This document shows positions 53,919 to 63,238 of a stretch of 64,000 bases of DNA, piece after piece. Position 1 is the first letter of the stretch. Each line of letters begins with the position of its first letter. The DNA comes from an uncultured Kordiimonas sp. (lineage in GTDB: Bacteria > Pseudomonadota > Alphaproteobacteria > Sphingomonadales > Kordiimonadaceae). The notes below the pieces were generated by a model. The model made no database searches and was not told where the DNA came from. It saw only the letters and a list, made by a program, of their open reading frames with translations. Both the position numbers and the translations under genes were made by a program. Location: positions 1,178,001-1,242,000 of the forward strand of contig CANLMI010000001.1 in NCBI GenBank assembly GCA_947492375.1. The letters run 5' to 3'.

Positions 53919-55904
53919 TTATTCGAATTCCATAATGATGGCATCAACGGCCAAGCTGTCGCCCGCCTCAGCCTTAACACCTGAGACAATTCCATCACGC
54001 TCTGCCCGAAGGATGTTTTCCATTTTCATCGCTTCCACCACAGCCAACGTTTGACCAGCCTTCACCTCATCACCTTCGGATACAGCAACGGAGACCACAA
54101 GGCCCGGCATTGGGCATAAAAGAAGCTTGCTGGTATCCGGCGCCACCTTTTCAGGCATTAATTTATAAAGCGCTGCGGCCTCTGGGCTTTGGATCAGAAT
54201 ATCTTCGCTTACACCGTCACATGTCAGGCGGTAGCCAATGGGCAATCGATCAATTTCCATCGCGAACTCAGCGCCGTTTACCTCAACATGGATAACAGGC
54301 TCGCCCGGGCGCCAATCGCTCGCAAGTTCAAGTTTTTTATCATCAAGTAAAATCTCTACATGGTCTTCGAGAGGCGCAATTGTTGTTTCAACATCATCAC
54401 CTGCAATTGAAATTGCCCATGGTTTTAATTGCGGCCCCGGTAGATCCCGTATCTGGCCATCAATTTGTGTTTCACGGGATTTATCCACCGCATTCAGGAA
54501 TGTAACCGTCGCGATCATCGCTTCCTTAACTGCGTTTGAAAGCGCACCGCCTTCGAACCCATCTGGATACTCTTCAGCAATGAAATTTGTCGTCATATTA
54601 CCTGATTGGAAACGCGGATGCGCCATCAAGGCAGAAAGAAAAGGAATATTGTGCGCAATACCACGAATATAATATTCATCAAGCGCTCTGCGCTGATGTG
54701 CAATCGCTTCATCGCGTGTTGCGCTGGTTGTTACCAACTTGGCAATCATCGGATCATAGAACATTGAAATTTCTGCCCCCTCGTACACGCCGGTATCAAC
54801 GCGCACATGATCGTCTTCCTCTGGCGGCAGATAGCGCGTCAAACGACCAATAGACGGTAGGAAGCCACGAATTGGGTCTTCGGCATACACGCGTGTTTCC
54901 ATTGACCAACCTGTCAGCGTCACATCGCCCTGCGTCATCGAGAGCTTTTCACCGTAAGCAACGCGGAGCATCTGTTCCACAAGGTCAACACCTGTTACAT
55001 GCTCGGTCACGGGGTGCTCTACTTGCAGGCGGGTGTTCATTTCAAGGAAGTAGAAATTCCGATTTTTATCAACGATAAACTCAACGGTACCTGCGCTTGC
55101 GTAATCAACAGCCTGAGATAGTGCAACAGACTGCTCGCCCATCGCCTTACGGGTTTCCTCGTCAAGAAATGGGCTCGGTGCCTCTTCAACAACCTTCTGA
55201 TGACGGCGCTGGATCGAGCATTCCCGCTCACCGAGGTAAATTACATTACCGTGCTTATCGCCAAGAACCTGAATTTCAATATGACGCGGCTCTTCAACGA
55301 ACTTCTCAATAAATACGCGGTCATCGCCGAAGCTTGTACGAGCTTCGTTCTGTGCAGAAATATACCCTTCGCGTGCCTCCTCGTCATTAAAGGCAATTCG
55401 CATGCCCTTACCGCCGCCGCCAGCAGACGCCTTCAACATAACTGGGTATCCGATCTCGCCAGAGATTTTCACAGCCTCATCCGCATCCTCGATAATACCC
55501 ATATGCCCCGGCACGGTTGAAACGCCCGCTTCTGCGGCCAGCTTTTTCGATGTGATCTTATCACCCATCGCGTTAATAGCCTTTGCACCCGGCCCAATGA
55601 AGGTAATGCCAGCGGCTTCAACAGCTTCAACAAATGATGCGCGCTCGGATAAGAAACCATAACCCGGATGGATTGCCTCAGCGCCCGTATCTTTTGCGGC
55701 CTTCAAAATTTTCTCTGCAACCAGATAACTTTCTGCCGCTGCCGGTGGGCCAATATGCACAGCCTCATCCGCCATTTCAACATGCAAGGCATCAGCGTCA
55801 GCATCAGAATAAACCGCAACGGTTTTAATGCCCATCTTCTTGGCTGTTTTAATAACACGGCAAGCAATTTCACCGCGATTGGCAATCAGGATCTTATTGA
55901 ACAT
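53919..55904 (-). CDS. Biotin-dependent acyl-CoA carboxylase alpha subunit
   Basis: A 661-residue protein joining biotin carboxylase (1-about 450: ILIANRGEIACRVIKTAKKMG, KASAGGGGKGMRIAF, EMNTRLQVEHPVTE), a linker and a BCCP domain with the biotinyl lysine K627 in EAMKMEN. It carboxylates biotin with ATP and bicarbonate for a partner carboxyltransferase, here almost surely the gene at 57179. Propionyl-CoA or methylcrotonyl-CoA are the usual substrates. The C-terminal motif is intact. A small membrane protein gene sits between it and the beta subunit region. Confidence 0.93.
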   Translation of the reverse strand: MFNKILIANRGEIACRVIKTAKKMGIKTVAVYSDADADALHVEMADEAVHIGPPAAAESYLVAEKILKAAKDTGAEAIHPGYGFLSERASFVEAVEAAGITFIGPGAKAINAMGDKITSKKLAAEAGVSTVPGHMGIIEDADEAVKISGEIGYPVMLKASAGGGGKGMRIAFNDEEAREGYISAQNEARTSFGDDRVFIEKFVEEPRHIEIQVLGDKHGNVIYLGERECSIQRRHQKVVEEAPSPFLDEETRKAMGEQSVALSQAVDYASAGTVEFIVDKNRNFYFLEMNTRLQVEHPVTEHVTGVDLVEQMLRVAYGEKLSMTQGDVTLTGWSMETRVYAEDPIRGFLPSIGRLTRYLPPEEDDHVRVDTGVYEGAEISMFYDPMIAKLVTTSATRDEAIAHQRRALDEYYIRGIAHNIPFLSALMAHPRFQSGNMTTNFIAEEYPDGFEGGALSNAVKEAMIATVTFLNAVDKSRETQIDGQIRDLPGPQLKPWAISIAGDDVETTIAPLEDHVEILLDDKKLELASDWRPGEPVIHVEVNGAEFAMEIDRLPIGYRLTCDGVSEDILIQSPEAAALYKLMPEKVAPDTSKLLLCPMPGLVVSVAVSEGDEVKAGQTLAVVEAMKMENILRAERDGIVSGVKAEAGDSLAVDAIIMEFE

Positions 55905-55907
55905 AAG

Positions 55908-56174
55908 CTAGTCCCTTAAAGTTATATCTTTATAATGTAATTTGTTCGCGGGCTTTGGTTTGCGGCGAGCAGCCAAGAACCAGATTACCGCCACACCCAA
56001 AGCGCCGAGCATGAAAAATGATGGGCCACCCACGGCACCGAATAAAATTGCTGCAATTGCAAAGCCGATAAGGCCACCAATAATAAGCCCTGCAATAAAA
56101 TTAGACCGCGCCTCTGCCTTTGAGGCAGCCCCCTTGATAGATTGTTCCAGATCTTTTGGTAATGGTCTTGCCAT
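55908..56174 (-). CDS. Small membrane protein next to the carboxylase
   Basis: An 88-residue protein with two hydrophobic spans (FIAGLIIGGLIGFAIAAILFG and FFMLGALGVAVIWFLAA) joined by a short turn, and a basic C-terminal tail (RRKPKPANKL). It is a helical-hairpin membrane protein with no recognised family. It starts near the stop of the TMEM175-like gene (overlap of 1 bp) and ends 3 bp before the carboxylase start, so it is co-transcribed. A cofactor or stabilising role for the carboxylase is only inference. Confidence 0.7.
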   Translation of the reverse strand: MARPLPKDLEQSIKGAASKAEARSNFIAGLIIGGLIGFAIAAILFGAVGGPSFFMLGALGVAVIWFLAARRKPKPANKLHYKDITLRD

Positions 56175-56920
56175 TATTTTTCCTCCGCGCTGGCGTGTGA
56201 TATTTTTAGTCTTTTATCGAGATACCCTGAACAAATCCACGTTGCTGGCCAGATTAAACAATTGGCAAACCCGGCAATATAAGGGGCAAACTTGGTGGGA
56301 ATATACAGAAGCGGGATAGTGAACAAAGGAATCAACGCAACGACAATAAAGGTGTACATGTGTTTTTTTGTTCGCAACACCTCAAGCTCATTCAAACCTA
56401 TCACATCGCGAGCGTCACTGGCGATTTTATAAAGCCACGCAAAACATAAAAATACCGATGCAAACCCGCATGAATAAAGAATATGCAAGTAATCATATTT
56501 ATGCAGTGACACCTTATAATCTGTTGGTGCTGTCACGCCGAGCCATTGTTCAAGGATAACAAAATCCAACACGAAACTAGCCAGAAACTTTAGGGGGAAC
56601 ATAAACAAGAGAACGAGAAATAATAAAAGCCCATTCGCTTGCATTACCTTTTCTGAGTTCAAGCCATATTTTCTAAAATATCGGTAATGCCAGTTCCAAA
56701 TCACTAACATTAACATGAAGGTAAGCGCGAAAGACGGAAAACCAAGAACCAAAACAAACAATTCATTGATTGTTTTAGGCACTTCCTCAGAAACAATAAG
56801 CAAAGTGACAGCCAAACCGAAAACAGCATCCGTCAACCCCTCGATACGGCTAACCTCAGTACCACGCACACGGATACCGTTGATTTCTCCGTTTTCAGAT
56901 GTCAGCCTGTGCTTACGCAT
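56174..56920 (-). CDS. TMEM175-like potassium channel
   Basis: A 248-residue membrane protein with about six hydrophobic segments. The first helix has VSRIEGLTDAVFGLAVTLLIVSEEVP, the pattern of the TMEM175/DUF1211 family in which F-x-x-x-x-T-L-L residues line the potassium pore; a second similar motif is not obvious. Bacterial members are K+-selective leak channels. The ATG at 56920 is preferred over the track's TTG. It overlaps the next gene by 1 bp. It heads the unit with the small membrane protein and the carboxylase subunit. Confidence 0.82.
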   Translation of the reverse strand: MRKHRLTSENGEINGIRVRGTEVSRIEGLTDAVFGLAVTLLIVSEEVPKTINELFVLVLGFPSFALTFMLMLVIWNWHYRYFRKYGLNSEKVMQANGLLLFLVLLFMFPLKFLASFVLDFVILEQWLGVTAPTDYKVSLHKYDYLHILYSCGFASVFLCFAWLYKIASDARDVIGLNELEVLRTKKHMYTFIVVALIPLFTIPLLYIPTKFAPYIAGFANCLIWPATWICSGYLDKRLKISHASAEEK

Positions 56921-57178
56921 CAATTTATCTGCACTTCCTAATTTACCGTATCAACCTAATCTTGGTTATTATCAGTATGCTTTCTATGGTGTCTTGTTCC
57001 AAAAAAATCCAACATAACAAAAAAAATATACGCTAATATCCAACCACCATATGACTCAGGGGGAACGCCTTCCTGAAACAACATTATTTTAATCAATATC
57101 AGCACCAAGAACGCTTTGGCGATTTTGATAATTGACGCTGTAACTGCTGCATACTCTCCTTAACCAAACTTCGCACAA

Positions 57179-58711
57179 TTAAAGCGGAATATTATCGTGC
57201 TTTTTCCATGGGTTCTCAAGGTGCTTGTTTGCAAGCTTCTTGAGGCCAGAGATAATCCGTTTTCTGGTATTTTGCGGCATGATTACATCGTCGATATATC
57301 CGCGCTGTGCCGCGACAAACGGGTTAGCAAACAGATCTTCATAATTTTGTGTGTGTTCAGCAATCTTGTCGGCATCATCTCTGTCCTTACGATACAGGAT
57401 TTCCACCGCCCCTTTTGCACCCATTACCGCGATTTCAGCCGTTGGCCACGCATAATTTAAATCACCGCGCAAGTGCTTAGACGCCATCACATCATAGGCA
57501 CCGCCGTAAGCCTTACGGGTAATAAGTGTAATTTTCGGCACTGTTGCTTCGCCGTAAGCAAACAATAATTTCGCACCGTGCTTGATAATACCGCCGTACT
57601 CCTGTGATGTACCCGGCAAAAATCCTGGCACATCAACAAGCGTAATGATTGGAATATTGAAGCAATCACAAAAGCGCACAAACCGGGCGGCTTTCTTCGA
57701 ACTATCGATATCAAGACAGCCAGCAAGCACCATCGGTTGGTTCGCAACAATTCCAACTGTTTCGCCGTCCATACGGGCAAAACCAATCAGAATATTACCT
57801 GCGTGATTTGGTTGAAGCTCGAAAAAGTCACCCTCGTCCACCAACTTCGAGATAACTTCATGCATATCATATGGCTTGTTCGGGTTAGATGGGATCACGC
57901 TATTAAGAGACTTTTCAACCCGGTCAATTTTATCAAAGCTTGGACGGGACGGTGTTTTCTCACGGTTATTAAGGGGCAAGAAATCCATAAAACGACGGAG
58001 CTGCGCCAGCGCTTCCACGTCATTGGCAAACGCCTTGTCCGCAACGCCCGATTTTGTTGTATGTGTTGAAGCACCGCCTAACTCTTCCTGTGTAACTACT
58101 TCATTTGTAACGGTTTTTACAACATCAGGGCCTGTCACAAACATATAGGATGTGTCTTCGACCATGAAAATAAAATCAGTCATGGCAGGGCTATAAACAG
58201 CGCCGCCTGCGCACGGCCCCATAATCATCGAAATTTGAGGCACAACACCAGACGCTAGAACATTTTTCTGGAACACGTCAGCATATCCACCAAGGGCTGC
58301 AACACCTTCCTGAATACGGGCGCCGCCACTATCATTCAGGCCAATAACCGGTGCACCAACCTTCATGGCCATATCCATGACTTTCAGAATTTTCTTAGCG
58401 TGCGTTTCAGAGAGCGAGCCACCAAACACAGTGAAATCCTGACTATAAACATAAACAAGACGGCCATTAATAGTGCCAGACCCCGTCACAACACCGTCGC
58501 CTGCGAACTTGGTTTTTTCCATCCCAAAATCAGTGCAACGATGCTCAACAAACATATCATATTCTTCAAAGGAACCATCATCGAGCAAAAGGCTAATACG
58601 TTCACGCGCCGTAAGCTTGCCGCGAGCGTGCTGTGCGTCGATACGCTTTTCGCCGCCGCCTAAGCGTGCTTCACTGCGTTTCTCTTCCAGTTGTTCGATG
58701 ATATTCTGCAT
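57179..58711 (-). CDS. Acyl-CoA carboxylase beta subunit (carboxyltransferase)
   Basis: A 510-residue carboxyltransferase. Hallmarks are [89 protein letters not shown], and [32 protein letters not shown]. It transfers carboxyl from biotin to propionyl-CoA or a related acyl-CoA, feeding the methylmalonyl-CoA route. The propionyl-CoA form is the likeliest from the GGARIQEG context. It is 258 bp from the TMEM175-like gene and forms the second half of the alpha/beta pair. Confidence 0.94.
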   Translation of the reverse strand: MQNIIEQLEEKRSEARLGGGEKRIDAQHARGKLTARERISLLLDDGSFEEYDMFVEHRCTDFGMEKTKFAGDGVVTGSGTINGRLVYVYSQDFTVFGGSLSETHAKKILKVMDMAMKVGAPVIGLNDSGGARIQEGVAALGGYADVFQKNVLASGVVPQISMIMGPCAGGAVYSPAMTDFIFMVEDTSYMFVTGPDVVKTVTNEVVTQEELGGASTHTTKSGVADKAFANDVEALAQLRRFMDFLPLNNREKTPSRPSFDKIDRVEKSLNSVIPSNPNKPYDMHEVISKLVDEGDFFELQPNHAGNILIGFARMDGETVGIVANQPMVLAGCLDIDSSKKAARFVRFCDCFNIPIITLVDVPGFLPGTSQEYGGIIKHGAKLLFAYGEATVPKITLITRKAYGGAYDVMASKHLRGDLNYAWPTAEIAVMGAKGAVEILYRKDRDDADKIAEHTQNYEDLFANPFVAAQRGYIDDVIMPQNTRKRIISGLKKLANKHLENPWKKHDNIPL

Positions 58712-58910
58712 AAATAGTCTTCCTTAACGTGGCCTATTTTATCAAGCGCATTGACTGATTTCGTCAGATGCAGCCCTATCCCAATAAGTTGAGCGAGCTT
58801 GAAATATTATTACCTTGTTCTTAACGACATACATTACTGTTGACCAGTATTTTCAAAACACACTTTCGATAGTTTTTATCTATTAAATATTATGAACAAG
58901 GCTAGTTTGC

Positions 58911-59612
58911 CTAACCTTTGGCTAATTGCAGGAAAGCAACGGCATGCTTAAGGTCTTCATATAAGTTAGCCGTTATCTTTTTTGCATCAGCATCTTCGCC
59001 CCATTGCTCGACCTGATATCGCTCGTCAACGCGTGCATCCTGCCAAATAGCTTCGAACCCTCTAAAGCCCTCTATATATGCCAGCCCCAACCCTAACGAT
59101 CCTAGCCCTGTTGTTAAGGCATGCAGCGTTGTCAGTGAAAATATTGTATATTTCCCGATATGGCTGCGTAGCTTTTCAAGTGTAGTTTCTGATTGTTGAA
59201 CATGAATAATACCAGACGTAACTTTCATCGGCGCTTCTAGCGTTATCTCCATCCAATCAACATAAGGGTCCCACGCCTCTCCTTGTCTTTTTACAAGGTC
59301 ATCCGGGTGGTCTGCCCGGTAACACAGCATATCTGATCCGCCGTATCGAACCAGTTCATCAACAATATTTTCAAATTCGCTGCTTACCCTGTCAATTGAC
59401 GTATTCAAAAGCTGATTAAGTGGCATGGCTTTTGGGTTGATATTATCCCCCTGCGACCTCCATTCTGTCGCTATTGCTTCAGCAAGATTAAGCGTAGGTG
59501 ACGCCATAACTGACTTCGCAGGTGTTTTTATTTGTCGGCCATCAAGCGTAATAGCAAACCCCGTATCACCCATGAGGTTTTCAACAGTTACAGTCTCATA
59601 AAATCGTTTCAC
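58911..59612 (-). CDS. ATP12-family F1-ATPase assembly chaperone
   Basis: A 233-residue protein of the ATP12 family, found mainly in alphaproteobacteria and mitochondria, which binds the F1 alpha subunit during assembly. Motifs include GFAITLDGRQIKTPAKSVM, LAEAIATEWRSQGDNINPKAMPLNQLLNT, LVRYGGSDMLCYRADHPDDLV and WDPYVDWMEITL. I take the GTG at 59612 (KRFYETVTVEN matches the family start); the track's ATG would overlap the upstream gene. The ATP synthase operon is not in the window. Confidence 0.88.
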   Translation of the reverse strand: MKRFYETVTVENLMGDTGFAITLDGRQIKTPAKSVMASPTLNLAEAIATEWRSQGDNINPKAMPLNQLLNTSIDRVSSEFENIVDELVRYGGSDMLCYRADHPDDLVKRQGEAWDPYVDWMEITLEAPMKVTSGIIHVQQSETTLEKLRSHIGKYTIFSLTTLHALTTGLGSLGLGLAYIEGFRGFEAIWQDARVDERYQVEQWGEDADAKKITANLYEDLKHAVAFLQLAKG

Positions 59613-59622
59613 AGAATATTTC

Positions 59623-60099
59623 TCAATTATTTGGAGATTCGTTATTTTCAGTTCCAGCATCCGCGCTGTATGATGGTTTTGCCTGAAGGGAGCCTTCTTT
59701 TTGCATTTCCCGTGTGACAGCAGCTATTTTACGGCGGTTATAGCGAGATTGCTTTCGCTTGCTGTTCTGTCGTTTGGTATCAATAGCAGTCTCAACCTTA
59801 AAGGTTCCGGTATAATGGTAGCCCTCATTAACCGACTTTTTCTTTGGGGCGATAACAATATCATATCCCAGCAAACGATTTCCAATCTTTGGCACCCGGT
59901 AACACAGCATAAACCCCATCGCGATCAGCACTAACATTAAAAGCAAGAAAGCAAAAGCTGTAATACCAGACGCTTCTACAATGGTATTTTGATAAAGATA
60001 TGCAACAACCGCACCCAGTGCAGCCACCGATGCCAAAACCAAAAAGATCGGCTTTGGCTTTCTTGCAACTTCCATGATATCATCTTGATCATCGCTCAT
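59623..60099 (-). CDS. Membrane protein of unknown function
   Basis: A 158-residue protein starting at the ATG 60099, which has GGAGTGAATATT upstream (the track start is 60 bp earlier). Two hydrophobic spans lie at about 15-75 (FLVLASVAALGAVVAYLYQ and AFAFLLLMLVLIAMGFML). The C-terminal half is basic and serine/asparagine-rich, with KRQNSKRKQSRYNRRKIAAVTREMQKEG. No family recognised. It precedes the ATP12 gene on the same strand and may be co-expressed. Confidence 0.62.
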   Translation of the reverse strand: MSDDQDDIMEVARKPKPIFLVLASVAALGAVVAYLYQNTIVEASGITAFAFLLLMLVLIAMGFMLCYRVPKIGNRLLGYDIVIAPKKKSVNEGYHYTGTFKVETAIDTKRQNSKRKQSRYNRRKIAAVTREMQKEGSLQAKPSYSADAGTENNESPNN

Positions 60100-60176
60100 A
60101 ATATTCACTCCAGCAATAGCCTCATACATCTTCAGATGTGGCATAATCAGATATTGCATACTCAGGCATTGTATCG

Positions 60177-60851
60177 TTACCCTATCATATTTTTAACAAG
60201 ATCAGGTAATTCACTGTAGCAGTGCATGACTGTAGTTGCACCGTTTTCAAACAAAACAGTATCATCATGATACCCCCAGGATACACCAACCCCGGCAACT
60301 GATGCAGATTTCGCCATCAACATATCATAGCTTGTATCACCGATCATAATTGCCTGTTCAGGTGTACTACCTGCATCTGAAATAGCGGTATGGATCATCG
60401 ATGGGTGCGGCTTTGAGGGGTGGGTATCGGCAGTTTGAAGCGATACAAACAAATCAGATATCTCATGACTTGCAAGCACACGCTCCAGGCCACGCATTGA
60501 TTTACCGGTTGCTACTGCGAGCAAATAACCGTTCGCATCCAGTTCCTTTAACGCCTCAAGCGTACCTTCATATAAAGGTTCTACCGGGTTACCATTTTGC
60601 GCGCGAAGATCAAGAAATGCATTTTTATAGTTTTCTGCCATATAGCTATAAAAGGCCTCATTATGGCCGGGGATTAGTTCAGCTATGGCTTCATTGAGCG
60701 AGAGCCCGATGATAGAGCGTGATGCAGCCCTTGTGGGCGGCGTTAACCCTTCGCGTTCAAAACATAAATCCATCGCATCGATAATAAGGTGTTGCCCATC
60801 AACAAGCGTTCCATCGCAGTCAAAAATCACCAGTTTATTATAATCACTCAT
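60177..60851 (-). CDS. HAD-IA phosphatase, phosphoglycolate phosphatase-like
   Basis: A 224-residue HAD hydrolase with motif I FDCDGTLVDGQ, a helical cap, motif II VATGKSM, motif III lysine in PSKPHPSM, and motif IV MIGDTSYDM. The cap and sequence resemble the Gph/PGP branch, acting on phosphoglycolate or related small phosphates. The start used is the ATG at 60851, one codon after the track's GTG. It lies between the RluC-type synthase and the membrane protein gene. Substrate is inferred only at the class level. Confidence 0.88.
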   Translation of the reverse strand: MSDYNKLVIFDCDGTLVDGQHLIIDAMDLCFEREGLTPPTRAASRSIIGLSLNEAIAELIPGHNEAFYSYMAENYKNAFLDLRAQNGNPVEPLYEGTLEALKELDANGYLLAVATGKSMRGLERVLASHEISDLFVSLQTADTHPSKPHPSMIHTAISDAGSTPEQAIMIGDTSYDMLMAKSASVAGVGVSWGYHDDTVLFENGATTVMHCYSELPDLVKNMIG

Positions 60852-60882
60852 CACATTCTCAAAGTATCAAACGAAGTAGCAC

Positions 60883-61860
60883 TTATTCACTGAAATCCGG
60901 GTCTTCATATTCGCTTTCAACAAACCCTAGCATATCAAAACTTTCTGCCATATGTGATGGAAGCGGGGCTGATACCGTCATACGACCGCCAGCCGGATGC
61001 GGAAAATCAACAAATCTGCTATGCAAATGCAACTTGCGAGAAATTGCACCACTCAAGAACGCTTCTGAGCCGCCGTATTTACCGTCACCAACAATCGGAT
61101 GCCCCATTTCAGCGCAGTGCAAGCGAAGCTGATGTGTGCGCCCCGTATGTGGTTTCAGCGTCAGCCATGCCGTTTGCTGGGCCGCGCGCTCGACAACCTC
61201 ATAATCGGTCATGGAATGTTTACCACTATCGGCAACGATCATTCGCTCGTGCCCTTTGACCGCGATCTTATCCATCTTTAGCTTGATGCGGCCTTCCTGC
61301 ATTTGCGGGCTGCCCATAACAAGCGCCCAGTATCTTTTATCGGTTTCTTTTGTCTGAAAACTTTTTGCAAGTGCTGCCGCAGCCTTTGGTGTTCGCCCAA
61401 GCAATAAAGCGCCAGATGTGTCTTTGTCCAATCTGTGAACAAGCTTGGGTCGATAGCTACCTTCATACCGCAGTGCATCCAAAAGGCCATCTAAATGGCG
61501 GGTTTGCCCCGTACCACCCTGTGTTGGTAATCCAGCAGGTTTGTTGATCACGATGACATCGTCATCCATATAGAGAACCCAATTTCGAACTTCCTGAATA
61601 TCGCTTTCACTTAATCTCGGCGCTTCTGCTTTCTTTGATTTGCGCTCACTTAAGTCGCCAAGCGGTGGAATACGGATATCATAACCTTTTTCTACGCGTT
61701 CTTTTCCTTTAACGCGCTTACCATTTACCCGCACCGCCCCCTTGCGGCACCATTTTTGAAGCTGCCCGAAAGGAACTTCCGGGAAATGACGCTTGAACCA
61801 TCGGTCCAGCCGAATGCCATCATCATCTTCTTTTACATGTCTATGCTGAACGCCGCTCAT
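60883..61860 (-). CDS. RluC/RluD-type pseudouridine synthase
   Basis: A 325-residue rRNA pseudouridine synthase when started at the ATG 61860. An S4 RNA-binding domain (about 10-70, FGQLQKWCRKGAVRVNGKRVKGKERV) precedes the catalytic domain with the nucleophile in HRLDKDTSGALLLGRT, DDDVIVINKPAGLPTQGG, and LKPHTGRTHQLRLHCAEMGHPIVGD. It modifies 23S rRNA uridines. The track start is 90 bp upstream, inside crcB; the preferred ATG overlaps the crcB stop in ATGA form. Confidence 0.9.
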   Translation of the reverse strand: MSGVQHRHVKEDDDGIRLDRWFKRHFPEVPFGQLQKWCRKGAVRVNGKRVKGKERVEKGYDIRIPPLGDLSERKSKKAEAPRLSESDIQEVRNWVLYMDDDVIVINKPAGLPTQGGTGQTRHLDGLLDALRYEGSYRPKLVHRLDKDTSGALLLGRTPKAAAALAKSFQTKETDKRYWALVMGSPQMQEGRIKLKMDKIAVKGHERMIVADSGKHSMTDYEVVERAAQQTAWLTLKPHTGRTHQLRLHCAEMGHPIVGDGKYGGSEAFLSGAISRKLHLHSRFVDFPHPAGGRMTVSAPLPSHMAESFDMLGFVESEYEDPDFSE

Positions 61861-62240
61861 GATACTATTCGTCCTAATCCCATTCCTAAAATAAGCCCTA
61901 GTACACCAAGGAAGAGCGAACCAAAAGCATAAAGACACGCAACCGGCCATTCACCACGCTGAAACAGCATGACAATCTCAAGTGAATAGGTCGAAAATGT
62001 TGTAAAACTGCCCAGAAATCCAACAGCGATAAGCGCACGAAGTTCAGGTGTCGCAGTAAAACGCTCAGCCATTATAGTAATCAACAGCCCCATCAGAAAA
62101 CTACCAAGAATATTGACAAGGAAAATACCATATGGAAATCCGTTACCGAACATACGTGTGATCAATGCCGCCAGATAGTGGCGCGACAAAGCCCCGCTTG
62201 CCCCACCAACCGCGATTGCAAAAATCATCTTCATATTCAT
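61857..62240 (-). CDS. crcB: CrcB/Fluc fluoride channel
   Basis: A 127-residue, four-helix membrane protein exporting fluoride as an antiparallel dimer. Family features are GGASGALSRHYLAAL, YGIFLVNILGSFLMGLL and FLGSFTTFSTYSLEIVML, which contains the phenylalanines that line the fluoride pore. It overlaps the pseudouridine synthase gene by 4 bp. No fluoride riboswitch was recognised in the 48 bp upstream, which instead contain a short tandem repeat. Confidence 0.93.
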   Translation of the reverse strand: MNMKMIFAIAVGGASGALSRHYLAALITRMFGNGFPYGIFLVNILGSFLMGLLITIMAERFTATPELRALIAVGFLGSFTTFSTYSLEIVMLFQRGEWPVACLYAFGSLFLGVLGLILGMGLGRIVS

Positions 62241-62244
62241 TACC

Positions 62245-62280
62245 GACTTAAATTCTGACTTAGATTTTGGCTTAAATTCT
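62245..62280. repeat. Three copies of a 12-bp tandem repeat before crcB
   Basis: GACTTAAATTCT, GACTTAGATTTT and GGCTTAAATTCT run consecutively, with a partial fourth copy (GATTTGG). They fill nearly the whole gap between the DUF429-like stop (62289) and the crcB start. The position suggests an effect on translation initiation or transcription, or simple slippage history. Confidence 0.7.
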
Positions 62281-62288
62281 GATTTGGT

Positions 62289-63173
62289 CTATTCAATACC
62301 AAAAATCCAACCTTCTGTTGCACGCACTGTAGGGGAAAGTTTTAAAGGATGCCAGTATTCCTGTTTATCGCTTATATACCGCAATCCCGCCGAGGTTATC
62401 ATCGCATCGGTTTGATTATCATTTAAAGTAAAATTCCGAGTATAATACGGCTTGGCCCAAAGCCCTTTCAAAACAGTATTCAATGTATCAATGTCCCGAA
62501 CTTTGCCTTTATGGCCACCAAGTTTGGCAAAAAGAGCCGCATATATTTCTACTAGGCAAATGTTGGTGTTTTCGGTTTCGTCAAATGGCCATATGGATAC
62601 ATCCGGGCATACATTCAAATCATGAAGCATACAGATAGTAGAAATCGCTGATTTACCGACTTGACTTGCGCCGACCAGATTGAAAACGCTTTCACATGGC
62701 CCTATTTTACGCTCGATACAGAGCGCTTCAGTGAGCCGCATTCGACGCTCATAATGCTTACCTTTGCGCCCACCAATTTGTTGAAAATGATCAGCATATT
62801 CGTCAGCAAATGGACCACCGAAATAATCTTCTGCCCCAGAGCATACCTTTGCAATTAAAGCCCACAATGATTTTACATCTGCAACTACAGTCTTTGTTCC
62901 CGGAAAATATCGCCCTTTATCAAGGTTAGGGAAACCAAAAGCTGCATCGATACCAATTAAAGCACGCGCACTATCATCAAGCCCAAGGCCACCAGCAATC
63001 CAGTCAGAAACTTCACGGCGAGACCAGTTCTTGTCACCAAGTGGCGGTGTAACCAGCTCAGGCGTATTATCCCCCATCATACAAACAGCAATTTCAATAT
63101 TAGGGACTTTGTTACGTTTGGAATATTTAGCACCCGACCAATCAATACCGATAAAATGCGTGAAACCTTGCAC
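62289..63173 (-). CDS. DUF429-like RNase H-fold protein
   Basis: A 294-residue cytosolic protein beginning GFTHFIGIDWSGAKYSKRN, where GIDWSGA is the first acidic motif of the DUF429 family. Later ALIGIDAAFGFPNL supplies another acidic residue, and SVFNLVGASQVGKSAISTICML follows. The function is unknown; nuclease-type chemistry has been suggested for the fold. The start is a GTG with GAAGGAA upstream. It is divergent from the sulfotransferase gene. Confidence 0.65.
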   Translation of the reverse strand: MQGFTHFIGIDWSGAKYSKRNKVPNIEIAVCMMGDNTPELVTPPLGDKNWSRREVSDWIAGGLGLDDSARALIGIDAAFGFPNLDKGRYFPGTKTVVADVKSLWALIAKVCSGAEDYFGGPFADEYADHFQQIGGRKGKHYERRMRLTEALCIERKIGPCESVFNLVGASQVGKSAISTICMLHDLNVCPDVSIWPFDETENTNICLVEIYAALFAKLGGHKGKVRDIDTLNTVLKGLWAKPYYTRNFTLNDNQTDAMITSAGLRYISDKQEYWHPLKLSPTVRATEGWIFGIE

Positions 63174-63238
63174 AATTATTCCTTCATGTTTAATCAGATA
63201 CTAAATCAATATCATTCATTTGCTTGAGGTAACATTTT

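Noticed and set aside
54238-54672. 144-residue plus-strand ORF
   Set aside because: Shadow of the biotin carboxylase gene on the opposite strand.
62241-62288. Fluoride riboswitch before crcB
   Set aside because: The 48-bp gap is too short and lacks the conserved pseudoknot sequences; only a tandem repeat is present.
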